In this document: positions 5,497-5,852 of the stretch, piece after piece
Position numbering within the stretch: position 1 is the stretch's first letter
Layout: every line of letters begins with the position of its first letter
From: an uncultured Oscillospiraceae bacterium
GTDB taxonomy: Bacteria; Bacillota; Clostridia; Oscillospirales; Acutalibacteraceae
Assembly (NCBI GenBank): GCA_900540295.1
Contig: UQFM01000089.1
Location: 1-5,852, forward strand
DNA: 5,852 nt
Reading direction: 5' to 3'
The notes under the pieces: generated by a model
Told to the model about the DNA's origin: nothing
The model's database searches: none
Seen by the model: only the letters and a program-made list of their open reading frames with translations
Position numbers and translations under genes: made by a program

Positions 5497-5852
5497 ATGG
5501 CAGCAAAATGTCCGAACTGCGGTGTAAAACTGCATTGGTACGATTTCCGCGCGGAGTGTAAGCACTGCGGCGCAAACATTCCGAATTTCGATTGGGAAAA
5601 CCGTCTGGAAGCAGACGCCGATGCGGCGGAGGATTCCTTTGCGCGTCTGCATTACCGCGTGAATAACTTTAAAAGTGCAACCGTAGGCTCGCCTGTGCGC
5701 ATCGTCCGCTTGGTCTGCACGCTTTTGCCGTTGGTTGCGCTCGTCGTACCGCTTTTAAACGCAACCTTTGCATTCCCGTTCCGCGAGGGGACGGAATCCG
5801 TTTCGTTTTTAACCTTTGTTCTCAATTATCTGATGAAATATGATATCGGCTC
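5497..5852 (+). CDS. Zinc-ribbon membrane protein of unknown function, 3' part outside window
   Basis: From the ATG at 5497, 118 codons run to the right edge without a stop. The start has AAGGA (5483-5487) nine bases upstream. The N-terminus is a zinc ribbon with two CxxC knuckles: CPNC (residues 5-8) and CKHC (21-24), each followed by Gly. An acidic linker (34-50) follows, then a basic stretch (VRIVR, 67-71) and a hydrophobic segment (about 69-93) likely to cross the membrane, so the ribbon should face the cytoplasm. Such proteins are common in Clostridia but I cannot assign a role. The 35-bp gap after the GH51 stop, with no terminator, suggests cotranscription. Its C-terminal domains, which might reveal the function, lie outside the window. 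Confidence 0.85.
   Translation, partial: MAAKCPNCGVKLHWYDFRAECKHCGANIPNFDWENRLEADADAAEDSFARLHYRVNNFKSATVGSPVRIVRLVCTLLPLVALVVPLLNATFAFPFREGTESVSFLTFVLNYLMKYDIG

Overview
The window reads like a chromosomal segment from an anaerobic, probably gut-associated member of the Clostridia (Oscillospiraceae/Ruminococcaceae-like). The evidence is moderate GC, strong GGAGG-type ribosome binding sites, a LytR-CpsA-Psr cell-wall enzyme, an intracellular GH51 arabinofuranosidase, and several short GTAGGGG-headed palindromic repeats next to a small HUH transposase. The lineage is inferred from these features and was not tested by any search.

Layout. On the minus strand, reading right to left, lie aspS (2188 to 434), a 53-bp double-hairpin repeat (361-413), and the first 116 codons of a REP-associated tyrosine transposase (RAYT) that runs off the left edge (350 to 1). 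The region between aspS and the next gene (2189-2369) is a divergent promoter region with a 9-bp inverted repeat around the best aspS -10 box. On the plus strand lie an LCP-family membrane phosphotransferase (2370-3740), a palindromic terminator (3765-3786), a sigma-A-type promoter (3809-3838), a REP-like element in the leader (3875-3924), a GH51 alpha-L-arabinofuranosidase (3959-5461), and 35 bp later the start of a zinc-ribbon membrane protein (5497 to the right edge).

How the parts relate. AspRS, the LCP protein and GH51 are ordinary housekeeping, envelope and carbohydrate functions with separate promoters; GH51 and the zinc-ribbon protein probably share a transcript. The most unusual content is the transposase/repeat system. 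The partial RAYT gene carries two inverted copies of a GTAG-plus-hairpin repeat inside its own reading frame, both translated without a stop or frameshift. A third element with the same GTAG-GGG foot and outer-end GTAG/CTAC arrangement, but a different and still fully paired stem, sits about 3.7 kb away in the 5' leader of the GH51 gene. This fits a RAYT that recognises the foot and hairpin shape of its repeats and whose gene contains its own target sequence.
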